Made by a program: the position numbers and the translations under genes. A stretch of 9,645 bases of DNA, from assembly GCA_003164305.1 (NCBI GenBank), contig PLSZ01000354.1, positions 906 through 10,550 on the forward strand, read 5' to 3'. The first letter of the stretch is position 1. Each line of letters opens with the position of its first letter. Below the pieces are notes generated by a model. The model made no database searches. It was not told the origin of the DNA and saw only the letters and a program-made list of their open reading frames with translations. This DNA comes from Acetobacteraceae bacterium (lineage in GTDB: Bacteria; Pseudomonadota; Alphaproteobacteria; Acetobacterales; Acetobacteraceae). Positions 1 to 7,050 of the stretch are shown piece after piece.

Positions 1-975
1 CCCGGCGACGGCGACACCGCGCTGAGCCGCCTGATCCGAGCCCAACTGGCGCAGTTCGGCCCCCTGGTGCAGGTCACGCCCGAGGGCGCCGATTTCGTCG
101 TCCAGGGCCAGGTCAAGGTGACGAACGTAGCAAACGCCCAGCAGCGGGTGGAGATCGTCTGGACGGTGTCCCGGCCGAGCGGGGTGGTCAACGGCAAGGT
201 CTCCCAGTTGCACGACCTGCCGGCGGGGACGGTGGACCGTTACTGGGGCGACATCGCGGGGGCGGTGACCCAGGAGGCCTCGGGCGGGATCGACGAGGTG
301 ATCGAGCGGTTCATCGACCGCGCCGGGAACGCTCCGGGCGCGGCGGGGGCCGGTGCCACACCAGGGGCGAGCCCGGCCGCGGGCACCCGGGGCTCGGGAC
401 AGGCGCCCGCGGCGACCGGGACGCCCGTGACCGGCACAGCGCCGACGCCCGTCACGAGCCAAACCGCGACAGGCGCCGGAATCGCGCCTCCCGGGAGCGC
501 AACCGGGGCAACCCGTTCGATAGGCACGACGTCCGGCGGGGCAGGGTCGCCAGGGGTGAGACCGGCGAACGTGCCGACGGCCCCGGCCTCGCGAGGCACC
601 GGCACCGCGCGGTCTTCCTCGGGTGGCCCGCCGGTGACCGCGGCTCCCAAAGCCGCCATCGCTGTCACGCCAACCGCGAAGCCAGGGGCGACAACGGCGA
701 CGGTCACCTCCATTGCGCCGGGGGCCCCCGTCACGCCGACCGGGAAGCCACGGGCGACACCGGCCCCGATCACTTCCACGGCACCGGGGACGGCACCCTC
801 TGGGCCGGCCGGTGCCGTGATGGCGGGACGCGCTCGCCCGGCTGCCGCGGGGACGCATGCAGGTCCGGCATCGGCGAAACCGGCTCCGAAGCCATCGGCC
901 ATCGCGAAGAAGCCAGCCGCGACGAAGCCTCCCGCGTCCGGTCCACCGGCGCCCGCCCCGCCACAGGGGCCCTAG
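1..975 (+). CDS. Hypothetical protein, C-terminal part, with long Pro/Ala/Thr-rich tail (partial)
   Basis: The frame is open from the first base to the TAG at 973-975, so the true start lies upstream; 324 residues are visible. The first ~105 residues look like a folded domain: alternating hydrophobic and polar segments (ADFVVQGQVKV, QQRVEIVWTV, GKVSQLHDLPAG) suggest beta strands, followed by a YWGDIAGAVTQEASGGI segment that looks helical. It resembles uncharacterised envelope or lipoprotein-like proteins of Acetobacteraceae as I remember them, but I cannot name a family. From about position 330 to the stop the protein is low-complexity Ala/Pro/Gly/Thr with scattered Lys and Arg and a nearly Cys-free, aromatic-poor composition, ending in a Lys/Pro/Ala-rich stretch; this is probably disordered or wall/periplasm-spanning. 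The tail contains a 22-residue tandem repeat (positions 664-795). No signal peptide can be judged because the N-terminus is missing. The stop lies 2 nt before the glycosyltransferase start, so the two are probably co-transcribed. Function unknown. Confidence 0.75.
   Translation, partial: PGDGDTALSRLIRAQLAQFGPLVQVTPEGADFVVQGQVKVTNVANAQQRVEIVWTVSRPSGVVNGKVSQLHDLPAGTVDRYWGDIAGAVTQEASGGIDEVIERFIDRAGNAPGAAGAGATPGASPAAGTRGSGQAPAATGTPVTGTAPTPVTSQTATGAGIAPPGSATGATRSIGTTSGGAGSPGVRPANVPTAPASRGTGTARSSSGGPPVTAAPKAAIAVTPTAKPGATTATVTSIAPGAPVTPTGKPRATPAPITSTAPGTAPSGPAGAVMAGRARPAAAGTHAGPASAKPAPKPSAIAKKPAATKPPASGPPAPAPPQGP
664..795 (+). repeat. Two-copy imperfect 66-bp tandem repeat in the Pro/Thr-rich tail
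   Basis: Two adjacent 66-bp units, 664-729 and 730-795, both begin GTCACGCC and encode 22 residues each. The shared pattern is V-T-P-T-x-K-P-x-A-T-x-A-x-(V/I)-T-S-x-A-P-G. The repeat is in frame, so copy-number change would leave the reading frame intact. Weaker TPVT- and TAP-like fragments occur earlier in the same tail (about 420-470). Confidence 0.7.
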
Positions 976-977
976 CG

Positions 978-2102
978 ATGGTGGATGCCACCGGCGTGCC
1001 CGATCCCCTGGTGGCCGTCATCCTGCCGCCGCGCGAGGGCTTCAGCACCGGCCGCGCCGGCGCGTTGGGCCTGCTGACCCGGCGTTACGCGACAGCGCCC
1101 GGGTTCCGCACCCTGGTCCTCGGCGGAGAGCAGGATGAACCGACCTTCCCCGAGGTCCCGTTCCAGGCGATCCGGCCCGCCGCGTGGTGGCCGGGCAACG
1201 TCAACCTGCGCTTCGTGGCCGGCATGCTGGGCGTTCTGCGCCGCGCCCGTCCCGCCATGATCGAGGTGCATAACCGGCCGGAAATAGCCCTCGCGCTGAG
1301 CTGGCTGCTCCCGCGCACCCCGGTCGGACTGCTGCTGAACAACGATCCCGCGGACATGCGCGCGGCCCGTTCACCCGCCGCCCGGGCCCGGCTGTTGCGG
1401 CGGTTGCGGCTGGTCATGACGTCGTCGAACTACCTGCGGCTGCGGTTCATGGATGGGCTCGATTCGGCGTCCGGGCGCGAGGGCCGGCTGGTGCGCGTGC
1501 TCTACAACTGCGTGGACCTCGACGTCGTGCCGCCGCCGGTGGAGCGCGACCCGGTCATCCTGTTCGCCGGCCGCGTGGTGCCCGACAAGGCGCCGGACGC
1601 CTTCATCCAGGCCTGCGAACAGGCGTTGCCTTCGCTACCCGGCTGGCGCGCGGAGTTGATCGGCGCCGACGGCATGGGCGCCAACGTCCGGGAGACCGCC
1701 TACGTCCGCCAGATCCGCGCCCAGGCGGAGGCGGCGGGCGTGGCGATGCTGGGGTATCGCGACCATCCCGGCGTGTTGAAGGCAATGACCCGCGCCGCCA
1801 TCGTCATCGTCCCCAGCCGCTGGAATGAGCCCTTTGGCCTGACAGCCCTGGAGGCCATCGCCTGTGGGGCGCCGCTGATCGTCTCCCCCCGCGGCGGTCT
1901 GCCCGAGGTCGCCGGCGATGCCGCGGTCTACGCCAACCCGGACCGGCCGGAGGAGATCGCCGCGGCGATCGTGGCCTTGGCGGGCAATCCGGCGCGGCGT
2001 GAGGCGCTGTCGGAGGCGGGACGGGAGCGTGCGCGGCAGTTCGATACCCCGGTGGCGGCGGCCCGGCTGGCGGCGTTGCGTCGGGAAGCGCTGAACGGCT
2101 GA
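978..2102 (+). CDS. Glycosyltransferase, GT4 / GT-B fold
   Basis: A 374-residue protein that should transfer a sugar from a nucleotide-activated donor to an acceptor glycan, acting in the cytoplasm or at the inner membrane face. The N-terminal half is the variable acceptor domain and contains EVHNRPE (96-102) and LNNDP (120-124), which recur in GT4 enzymes. The C-terminal donor domain begins around VILFAGRVVPDKAPD (193-207) and includes GYRDHPGVLKAM (259-270). The retaining-GT E-x7-E motif is present as EPFGLTALE (284-292), followed by GLPEVAGDAA (307-316), usual for the donor site. Length is normal for the family. The ATG at 978 follows the upstream stop by 2 nt, with a purine-rich AGGGG at 965-969 as a reasonable Shine-Dalgarno, implying coupling. 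Donor, acceptor and pathway (LPS, capsule or exopolysaccharide) cannot be told from the sequence. Confidence 0.92.
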   Translation: MVDATGVPDPLVAVILPPREGFSTGRAGALGLLTRRYATAPGFRTLVLGGEQDEPTFPEVPFQAIRPAAWWPGNVNLRFVAGMLGVLRRARPAMIEVHNRPEIALALSWLLPRTPVGLLLNNDPADMRAARSPAARARLLRRLRLVMTSSNYLRLRFMDGLDSASGREGRLVRVLYNCVDLDVVPPPVERDPVILFAGRVVPDKAPDAFIQACEQALPSLPGWRAELIGADGMGANVRETAYVRQIRAQAEAAGVAMLGYRDHPGVLKAMTRAAIVIVPSRWNEPFGLTALEAIACGAPLIVSPRGGLPEVAGDAAVYANPDRPEEIAAAIVALAGNPARREALSEAGRERARQFDTPVAAARLAALRREALNG

Positions 2103-2127
2103 GCCCGGGTTTGCCGCGGGATTTCCC

Positions 2128-2156
2128 TTGACGCGGCCGGCCTCTTGGATTAACGA
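2128..2156 (+). promoter_or_regulatory. Candidate sigma-70-type promoter of the tetR/fusion unit
   Basis: TTGACG (2128-2133) is a 5/6 match to the -35 consensus. A 17-nt spacer leads to TAACGA (2151-2156), only a poor -10 match. The placement in the 80-nt gap before tetR, and its overlap with the inverted repeat at 2148-2169, support it as a regulated promoter. If the -10 is right, transcription would begin around 2163, giving a short leader before the ATG at 2183. Confidence 0.45.
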
Positions 2157-2169
2157 ACAGTCGTTCATC
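2148..2169. promoter_or_regulatory. 22-bp inverted repeat, probable TetR operator
   Basis: The left arm GATTAACGA (2148-2156) and right arm TCGTTCATC (2161-2169) are reverse complements at 8 of 9 positions and are separated by ACAG. The core AACGA-N4-TCGTT is perfect. TetR-family operators are commonly such palindromes close to the regulator's own gene. This one ends 13 nt before the tetR start and covers the candidate -10, so binding should block transcription of tetR and the gene behind it. A further partial half-site, ATCGTTC, runs on at 2167-2173. Autoregulation is inferred. Confidence 0.65.
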
Positions 2170-2182
2170 GTTCAGGAAACAA

Positions 2183-2746
2183 ATGCGCGACCCAGGCGGC
2201 AAACGCACAGTCATCAAAGAACAGGCCATGCGCCTGTTCGTCGAACACGGCGTCGATGCCGTCTCGGTCCGCGACATCGCCGCCCGCTGCGCCATGAAGC
2301 CGTCCAACCTCTACGCCCACTTCGCCTCCCGCGACGCCCTGGTCGAGGAATTGTTCCGCGAAGGCTATGCCGCGTACGGCGACATGCTGGCCGAGATCGC
2401 CGCCGTGCCCGGTCCGTTCCGGATGCGCCTCGAACACCTGGTGCGCGAGATTTGCCGGCTGCACGATCAGGACAATATCCGCTTCCGCTTCCTGGTGATG
2501 ACGCAGCACGGCTTCCTGCACCACGTGGAACGCACCGAACGCAACCCGGTCGAGATCATCTGCCGTGCCGTCACCGCCGCGATGGACGCCGGAGAAATCC
2601 CCAGACGGGAACCCGAACTGATGGCGATGGCCATCATCGGCCTGATCGTGCAGCCCGCCACCGGTCTGTTGTACGGACGACTGACAGGTCAGTTACGAGA
2701 ACGAGCCGACACCATCGTCGCCATGTGCTGGCGCGCGCTTTCCTAG
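2183..2746 (+). CDS. TetR/AcrR-family transcriptional regulator
   Basis: A 187-residue protein of normal length for TetR-family dimeric regulators. The N-terminal DNA-binding domain is clear: AMRLFVEHGVDAVSVRDIAARCAMKPSNLYAHFASRDALVEEL spans about residues 15-57 (written here only to mark the segment's extent), with the helix-turn-helix at about 28-47 and the family's NLYAHF recognition-helix signature. The rest is the helical ligand-binding domain, with no recognisable ligand class. The start is ATG 2183 with AGGAA (2174-2178) 4 nt upstream. A palindrome just upstream suggests autorepression. The stop codon TAG (2744-2746) shares bases with the AGGAGG of the next gene, which ties its translation to the LplT-PlsC-Aas fusion. 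It therefore probably senses a fatty acid, acyl-CoA or lysophospholipid and controls that fusion; this is inferred from context. It contains a TTA leucine codon near its C-terminus. Confidence 0.93.
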   Translation: MRDPGGKRTVIKEQAMRLFVEHGVDAVSVRDIAARCAMKPSNLYAHFASRDALVEELFREGYAAYGDMLAEIAAVPGPFRMRLEHLVREICRLHDQDNIRFRFLVMTQHGFLHHVERTERNPVEIICRAVTAAMDAGEIPRREPELMAMAIIGLIVQPATGLLYGRLTGQLRERADTIVAMCWRALS

Positions 2747-2750
2747 GAGG
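2745..2750 (+). promoter_or_regulatory. Consensus Shine-Dalgarno overlapping the tetR stop codon
   Basis: AGGAGG, a full consensus, lies 5 nt before ATG 2756 and shares its first two bases with the TAG stop of tetR. This fixes the start of the fusion gene and makes translational coupling with the regulator likely. It is the strongest ribosome-binding site visible in the window. Confidence 0.85.
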
Positions 2751-2755
2751 TCGAA

Positions 2756-5700
2756 ATGTCTCCCATCGGTTTAATGAAGACGCGGCGCCTGGGCCCTTTG
2801 GTGCTGGCGCAATCTTGCGGGGCGCTGAACGACAATCTGGTCAAGAACGCCATGGTCGTGCTGGCGATTTTCCAACTCCACATCGGCGGCGCCGGCCTCT
2901 CCGCGCTGGCCGGCGCGCTGTTCATCGCGCCTTATGCGTTGCTGTCCGCGACAGCGGGAAAACTCGCCGACCGGTTCGCGAAGCCGCGGCTCATTCGTTT
3001 GTATAAACTAATGGAAGTCGGCCTGATGCTGCTGGCAGCCCTGGCCTTTCTGTCCGGCAGCGTTACAGCGTTACTCGGCGTCCTGGTCGGACTGGGCGTG
3101 CAAGCGGCGCTGTTCGGACCCGTCAAGTACGGCGTGTTGCCGGAATTGCTGGCGGAAGACGAACTCATCGCCGGTAATGGAGCGATCGAGGCGACGACCT
3201 TTCTGTCCATTGTCGCCGGCACCGTCGCCGGGGGCGGACTGATCCTGCTGGACAGCGGCACCGCGATCGTCGGCACCGCCGGCGTGGCGTTGGCGCTGTT
3301 GGGCCTGTTCGGCGCCATGCGCATCCCGGCCGCCGCCGCCGCCGATCCATCGTTACGGATCCGGTGGAACCCGTTCGCGGAGACGTCGGACCTGTTACGC
3401 CTGGCGATCGGTCAGCACGGCATCTGGCTGTGCATCCTCGGCCTGTCCTGGTTCTGGACCGTCGGCGCGACCCTGATGACCGAGTTCCCGGTGATCGCGC
3501 GCGATACGCTGCACGGCGACGGAACCGTGATGACCTTGTTGCTGTCGGTGTTCGCGATCGGTGTCGGCGCCGGCTCGATCGGATGCGCGCGGCTGTTGCA
3601 TGGGGAGGTCTCGCCCCGCCTCGTGCCCTTCGCCGCGTTGGGCATTTCAGTCTTCTGCTGGGACTTCGCCCATGCGGCCCAGGCGGCGGGAGACCTGGCC
3701 GACGCCGCCGCGGTCGCCGGATCGTTGCGAGGCTGGCGCATTGGCGCCGACCTGTTCCTGCTGGCGGTGTGCGGCGGTGTGTTCTCGGTGCCGCTTTACG
3801 CGATCATCCAGGATGCCGCGCACCCGAACGAGCGGTCGCGCATGGTCGCGGCCAACAACGTGATGAACGCGCTGTTCATGGTGCTCGGCGCCGCCGCCGC
3901 CGCGCTGCTGGCCGGGTTCGGATTCACCGCGCCGCGTGTGCTGGAGGTGACCGCGATCGCGAACTTCTTCGTCGCGCTCTGGATCGTCCGCATCCTGCCG
4001 CATGAGGTCTGGCGCTCGCTGTTTCGCTGGTACTTCCGCGCGTTGCACGGCGTGACGGTGCACGGACTGGAGAACTATCGCGCCGCCGGCCCGCGCGTGG
4101 TCATCGTTTCGAACCACCAATCGTATTTCGATGCCTGCCTGATCGCGGCGTTTCTGCCGGACAATCCAACCTTCGCCATCGATACCGCCCAGACCCGGAA
4201 ATGGTGGGTGAAACCGTTCCTGAAAGCGGTCGATACGTTCCCGGTCGATCCGCTGTCGCCATTCTCGTTAAAACGCATGGTCGAGGCGGTCCGCGATCAT
4301 GACCGGAAATTGATGATCTTCCCAGAGGGCCGCCTGACCCGCACCGGCGCGCTGATGAAAGTTTACGAAGGCGCCGGCCTGGTCGCCGACAAGGCGCACG
4401 CGCGCATCCTGCCGATTTCCATTGACGGGCCACGATTCTCCCACCTTGGCCGCATGGCCGGACGCGCCCGGCGCCGCTGGTTTCCGCCGCTGACCGTACA
4501 CATTTGGCCGTCGGTGGATTTGACCCCGGCGAACGCGGACAGCCTGTCGCCGCGCGACCGTCGCATGGCGATCGGCCGCGCCTTGCAGGATGTCATGGTC
4601 GATGCGGTGTTTCGATCCCGCAACATCAATCGCACGCTGTTCGGCGCCGTGCTGGACGCCGCCGCGACGCATGGCCACTCGACCATCATCGCCGAGGATA
4701 TCGCCCGCGCGCCGATCAGTTATCAGCGGTTGATCCTCGGCGCGGCGGTATTGGGCCGCGCGTTGGCGAAGCACGTGCCGGAAGGCGGGAGATTCGGCCT
4801 GCTGCTGCCCAACGCGGTCGGCTCGGTGGTGACGTTTTGCGCCGCGCAGGCGTTCGGCCGCGTGCCGTGCTTGTTAAATCCGTCCGCTGGCGCCGGCAGC
4901 GTGCTGGCCACCTGCGAGACCGCCACCATCGGCGTCGTCGTCTCCAGCCGCGACTTCATTACCCGAGCGAAATTGGCCGGCCTCGTCGAGCAAATGTCGG
5001 CGTCGGTCCGTTTCGTCTGGCTGGAGGACATCCGCGACGGCATCGGTTTCAAGGACAAACTCCGCGGCAAGCTCGACTCGTGGTTTCCCGGCCGCCTGCC
5101 GGGCGCGCATGGCGATCCGAACGGCGCCGGGGTCGTGTTGTTCACCAGCGGCTCCGAGGGCCGGCCCAAAGGCGTCGTGCTCAGCCACCGTAACATCCTG
5201 GCGAACTGCGCGCAGCTATCGTCGGTGATCGACTTTCATGGCGGCGACACGGTATTTAACGCGATGCCGATGTTCCATTCGTTCGGGCTGACCGGCGGCA
5301 CCATTCTGCCCTTGGTCTCCGGCGTGCGGACCTTCCATTACCCCAGCCCGCTGCATTACCGGATCATTCCGGGTCTGATTTACGACACCGACGCCACAAT
5401 CTGCTTCGGTACCGATACGTTCCTGAATGGGTGGGCTCGCTATGCCCACCCTTACGACTTCTATGCCATGCGCTACATCTTCGCCGGCGCCGAGAAAGTG
5501 CGGGAAGAGACCAAACGCCTGTTCGCCGAGCGGTTCGGCGTGCGCATCCTGGAAGGCTACGGCGCCACCGAGACCGCACCTGTGATCGCCCTGAACACCG
5601 CGATGCATTGCCGCCCCAATACCGTGGGCCGGCCGCTGCCTGGCATCGCGCACCGGCTTGAAGCGGTGCCCGGCATCGTGGAGGGCGGCCGTCTGCACGT

Positions 5701-6166
5701 GCGCGGTCCCAATGTCATGCTAGGCTATTTGCTCGGAAACGAACCCGGTGTGCTGCATCCGCCCGAGGGCGGATGGTACGACACCGGCGACATCGTTTCC
5801 GTCGACGCGGCGGGGTATGTCTCGATCCTCGGCCGGGCCAAGCGGTTCGCCAAGATCGCCGGCGAGATGGTGTCGATGGCCGCCGCCGAGGATCTCGCCG
5901 CGTCGCTGTGGCCGGACGCCACCCATGCGGTGATGGCGCAGCCCGACCCGCGCAAGGGCGAGCGCCTCGTGCTGGTCACCACACGCGCCAACGCCGATCC
6001 GGCCGATCTGCTCGCCCACGCTGCTGCGCGCGGCATCGCCGAGCTCATGGTGCCGCGCAGCGTCGTCACGGTCGACGCGATTCCCGTCTTCGGCTCGGGC
6101 AAGCGCGACTACCCCGGGGTCGCGCGCCTGCTCGCCGCCCGCGACATCCACGCCCTCGCCTCGTAG
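2756..6166 (+). CDS. LplT-PlsC-Aas fusion: lysophospholipid flippase / acyltransferase / acyl-ACP synthetase
   Basis: A 1136-residue inner-membrane protein with three activities in one chain. Residues ~10-412 are an MFS transporter of the LplT type: GALNDNLVKNA (22-32) in helix 1, the MFS loop motif GKLADRF (68-74), and about 12 hydrophobic segments. Residues ~418-610 are a PlsC-type acyltransferase with the catalytic H-x4-D as NHQSYFD (H454, D459) and FPEGR (522-526). Residues ~630-1136 are an adenylate-forming acyl-ACP/acyl-CoA synthetase: P-loop FTSGSEGRPKG (796-806), YGATE (935-939), YDTGD (1008-1012), GRAKR (1026-1030), GEMVS (1036-1040) and the C-terminal catalytic lysine K1116 in GSGKRDY. 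In E. coli, LplT (397 aa) flips lysophospholipid inward and Aas (719 aa) re-acylates it with fatty acid activated on ACP; the fusion's length is close to their sum, so no domain is truncated. Such fusions are known in other bacteria. All catalytic motifs look intact. It is probably repressed by the adjacent TetR protein. At least six TTA leucine codons set it apart from its neighbours. Confidence 0.95.
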   Translation: MSPIGLMKTRRLGPLVLAQSCGALNDNLVKNAMVVLAIFQLHIGGAGLSALAGALFIAPYALLSATAGKLADRFAKPRLIRLYKLMEVGLMLLAALAFLSGSVTALLGVLVGLGVQAALFGPVKYGVLPELLAEDELIAGNGAIEATTFLSIVAGTVAGGGLILLDSGTAIVGTAGVALALLGLFGAMRIPAAAAADPSLRIRWNPFAETSDLLRLAIGQHGIWLCILGLSWFWTVGATLMTEFPVIARDTLHGDGTVMTLLLSVFAIGVGAGSIGCARLLHGEVSPRLVPFAALGISVFCWDFAHAAQAAGDLADAAAVAGSLRGWRIGADLFLLAVCGGVFSVPLYAIIQDAAHPNERSRMVAANNVMNALFMVLGAAAAALLAGFGFTAPRVLEVTAIANFFVALWIVRILPHEVWRSLFRWYFRALHGVTVHGLENYRAAGPRVVIVSNHQSYFDACLIAAFLPDNPTFAIDTAQTRKWWVKPFLKAVDTFPVDPLSPFSLKRMVEAVRDHDRKLMIFPEGRLTRTGALMKVYEGAGLVADKAHARILPISIDGPRFSHLGRMAGRARRRWFPPLTVHIWPSVDLTPANADSLSPRDRRMAIGRALQDVMVDAVFRSRNINRTLFGAVLDAAATHGHSTIIAEDIARAPISYQRLILGAAVLGRALAKHVPEGGRFGLLLPNAVGSVVTFCAAQAFGRVPCLLNPSAGAGSVLATCETATIGVVVSSRDFITRAKLAGLVEQMSASVRFVWLEDIRDGIGFKDKLRGKLDSWFPGRLPGAHGDPNGAGVVLFTSGSEGRPKGVVLSHRNILANCAQLSSVIDFHGGDTVFNAMPMFHSFGLTGGTILPLVSGVRTFHYPSPLHYRIIPGLIYDTDATICFGTDTFLNGWARYAHPYDFYAMRYIFAGAEKVREETKRLFAERFGVRILEGYGATETAPVIALNTAMHCRPNTVGRPLPGIAHRLEAVPGIVEGGRLHVRGPNVMLGYLLGNEPGVLHPPEGGWYDTGDIVSVDAAGYVSILGRAKRFAKIAGEMVSMAAAEDLAASLWPDATHAVMAQPDPRKGERLVLVTTRANADPADLLAHAAARGIAELMVPRSVVTVDAIPVFGSGKRDYPGVARLLAARDIHALAS

Positions 6167-6180
6167 GCTCTTGCTTCCTT

Positions 6181-6203
6181 CCCCCTCCCCTTGTGGGAGG
6201 GGG
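6181..6203. other. G/C-rich hairpin between convergent genes
   Basis: CCCCCTCCC (6181-6189) pairs perfectly with GGGAGGGGG (6195-6203) around the loop CTTGT. It lies 14 nt after the stop of the fusion gene and 22 nt beyond the stop of the convergent hydratase. It could end or protect both transcripts. Neither strand has a T tract after the stem, so a classical intrinsic terminator is not supported. It resembles short intergenic hairpin repeats of high-GC alphaproteobacteria, but only one copy is seen here. Confidence 0.6.
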
Positions 6204-6215
6204 TTGGGGGAGGGG
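6195..6215 (+). other. Four-tract G-quadruplex motif
   Basis: Four guanine runs of 3, 5, 5 and 4 are separated by loops A, TT and A. This fits the G3+N1-7 rule with very short loops, which favours stability. It overlaps the right arm of the hairpin at 6181-6203, so hairpin and quadruplex would be mutually exclusive in the transcript of the fusion gene. Formation is inferred from sequence only. Confidence 0.55.
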
Positions 6216-6225
6216 TCGAGCCGCC

Positions 6226-6984
6226 CTACGCCACGAAGTCCAGCGCCACCGCGCCGACGGCGGAAAATTCCACCCGTATCCTGGCCGCCGGGCCCACCCG
6301 GTTGGCGCCGGTCCAGGAACCGCAGGTGACGAACTGGCCGGCCTTCAGCCCGCCCGCCCAGGTGCTGCCCTCATTGGCCAGCCACACCACCTCGCCCAGC
6401 AGATCGCCGCCGGGATGGCCGGTCCGGGTGGCATTCACCGTGCCATCGACGCGCTGCACGACGCTCACGTCCGCCAGGTCGATCGCCTGCCAGCCCGCTA
6501 CCGGCGCGCCGTAAACGAACCCCCCATGCGCCTGCGAATCCGCCAGCCCGGTCATTGGGGTGATGGCGGCGGGCTCCAGGAAGCGCGACTGCAACACCTC
6601 GATGGCGGGATAGAAGGCGGCGATGGCGTCGGCCACCTCGGCGCGGGTGTAGGGCGTGGCGCGCGGCGGCAGGTCGCGGGCCATCCGCACCGACACCTCG
6701 GCCTCCACGCCGCGCATCGTGAACACCGCGGCGGAAAGTTCAGCCGGACCCGCCACGATGCCGGCGGCCGGCAGCGCACCGCAGAACGGCGGGCCGTCGG
6801 GCAGGAACGGGCTCACCTTCCACCCGCCGATGGCGGCGAAGGATTTCGTCACTTCATGCTGGATGGCATAAGCGCTGGCGCGATCGGCCGGGCGCAGTTC
6901 CGCCGGCAAATCGGCCAGACGCTGCGCGGGATCGCGCCGCGCCGCCAGCAACAGGGCGACGGCTCGCGTGACGGTGTCTGACAT
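6226..6984 (-). CDS. 2-keto-4-pentenoate hydratase / fumarylacetoacetate hydrolase-family enzyme
   Basis: A 252-residue protein of the MhpD-like hydratase/decarboxylase branch, which adds water to 2-hydroxypenta-2,4-dienoate-type substrates from aromatic meta-cleavage. The typical sequence landmarks are present in order: GGWKVS with K56, GVEAEVSV with candidate metal ligands E94 and E96, YPAIEVLQSRF with E129 as the likely third ligand, GGDLLGEVVWLANE (192-205) and LKAGQFVTCGSWTG (213-226). Length is usual. The start is ATG at 6984 (minus strand), with AAGGA (complement of 6992-6996) 7 nt upstream. The frame stays open far upstream (to 7935), but that part runs antisense to the GNAT gene and has no hydratase similarity. 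No other catechol or catechol-derived pathway gene is nearby, so the substrate is unsure; 4-oxalocrotonate decarboxylase activity or another beta-keto substrate remains possible. It is divergent from the GNAT gene across a 66-nt gap. Confidence 0.88.
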   Translation of the reverse strand: MSDTVTRAVALLLAARRDPAQRLADLPAELRPADRASAYAIQHEVTKSFAAIGGWKVSPFLPDGPPFCGALPAAGIVAGPAELSAAVFTMRGVEAEVSVRMARDLPPRATPYTRAEVADAIAAFYPAIEVLQSRFLEPAAITPMTGLADSQAHGGFVYGAPVAGWQAIDLADVSVVQRVDGTVNATRTGHPGGDLLGEVVWLANEGSTWAGGLKAGQFVTCGSWTGANRVGPAARIRVEFSAVGAVALDFVA

Positions 6985-7050
6985 CTTTGGGTCCTTCTGA
7001 GTCGACGGCTTACCCTCGCACACCCCGGCGCGTTGTGCCACGCTGGCGGC

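Noticed and set aside
240..902. 220-residue minus-strand open frame opposite the Pro/Thr-rich tail
   Set aside because: Low-complexity Ala/Gly/Val/Pro translation that simply mirrors the repeats on the plus strand; no ribosome-binding site or motif.
2128..3006. Plus-strand open frame overlapping tetR and the start of the fusion gene
   Set aside because: Starts at a TTG inside the promoter region, is Arg/His/Pro-rich, and overlaps two well-supported genes in another frame.
7026..7045. TGGCAC-like sigma-54 promoter on the minus strand upstream of the hydratase
   Set aside because: TGGCAC is present but the required TTGC-type element at the correct distance is missing.
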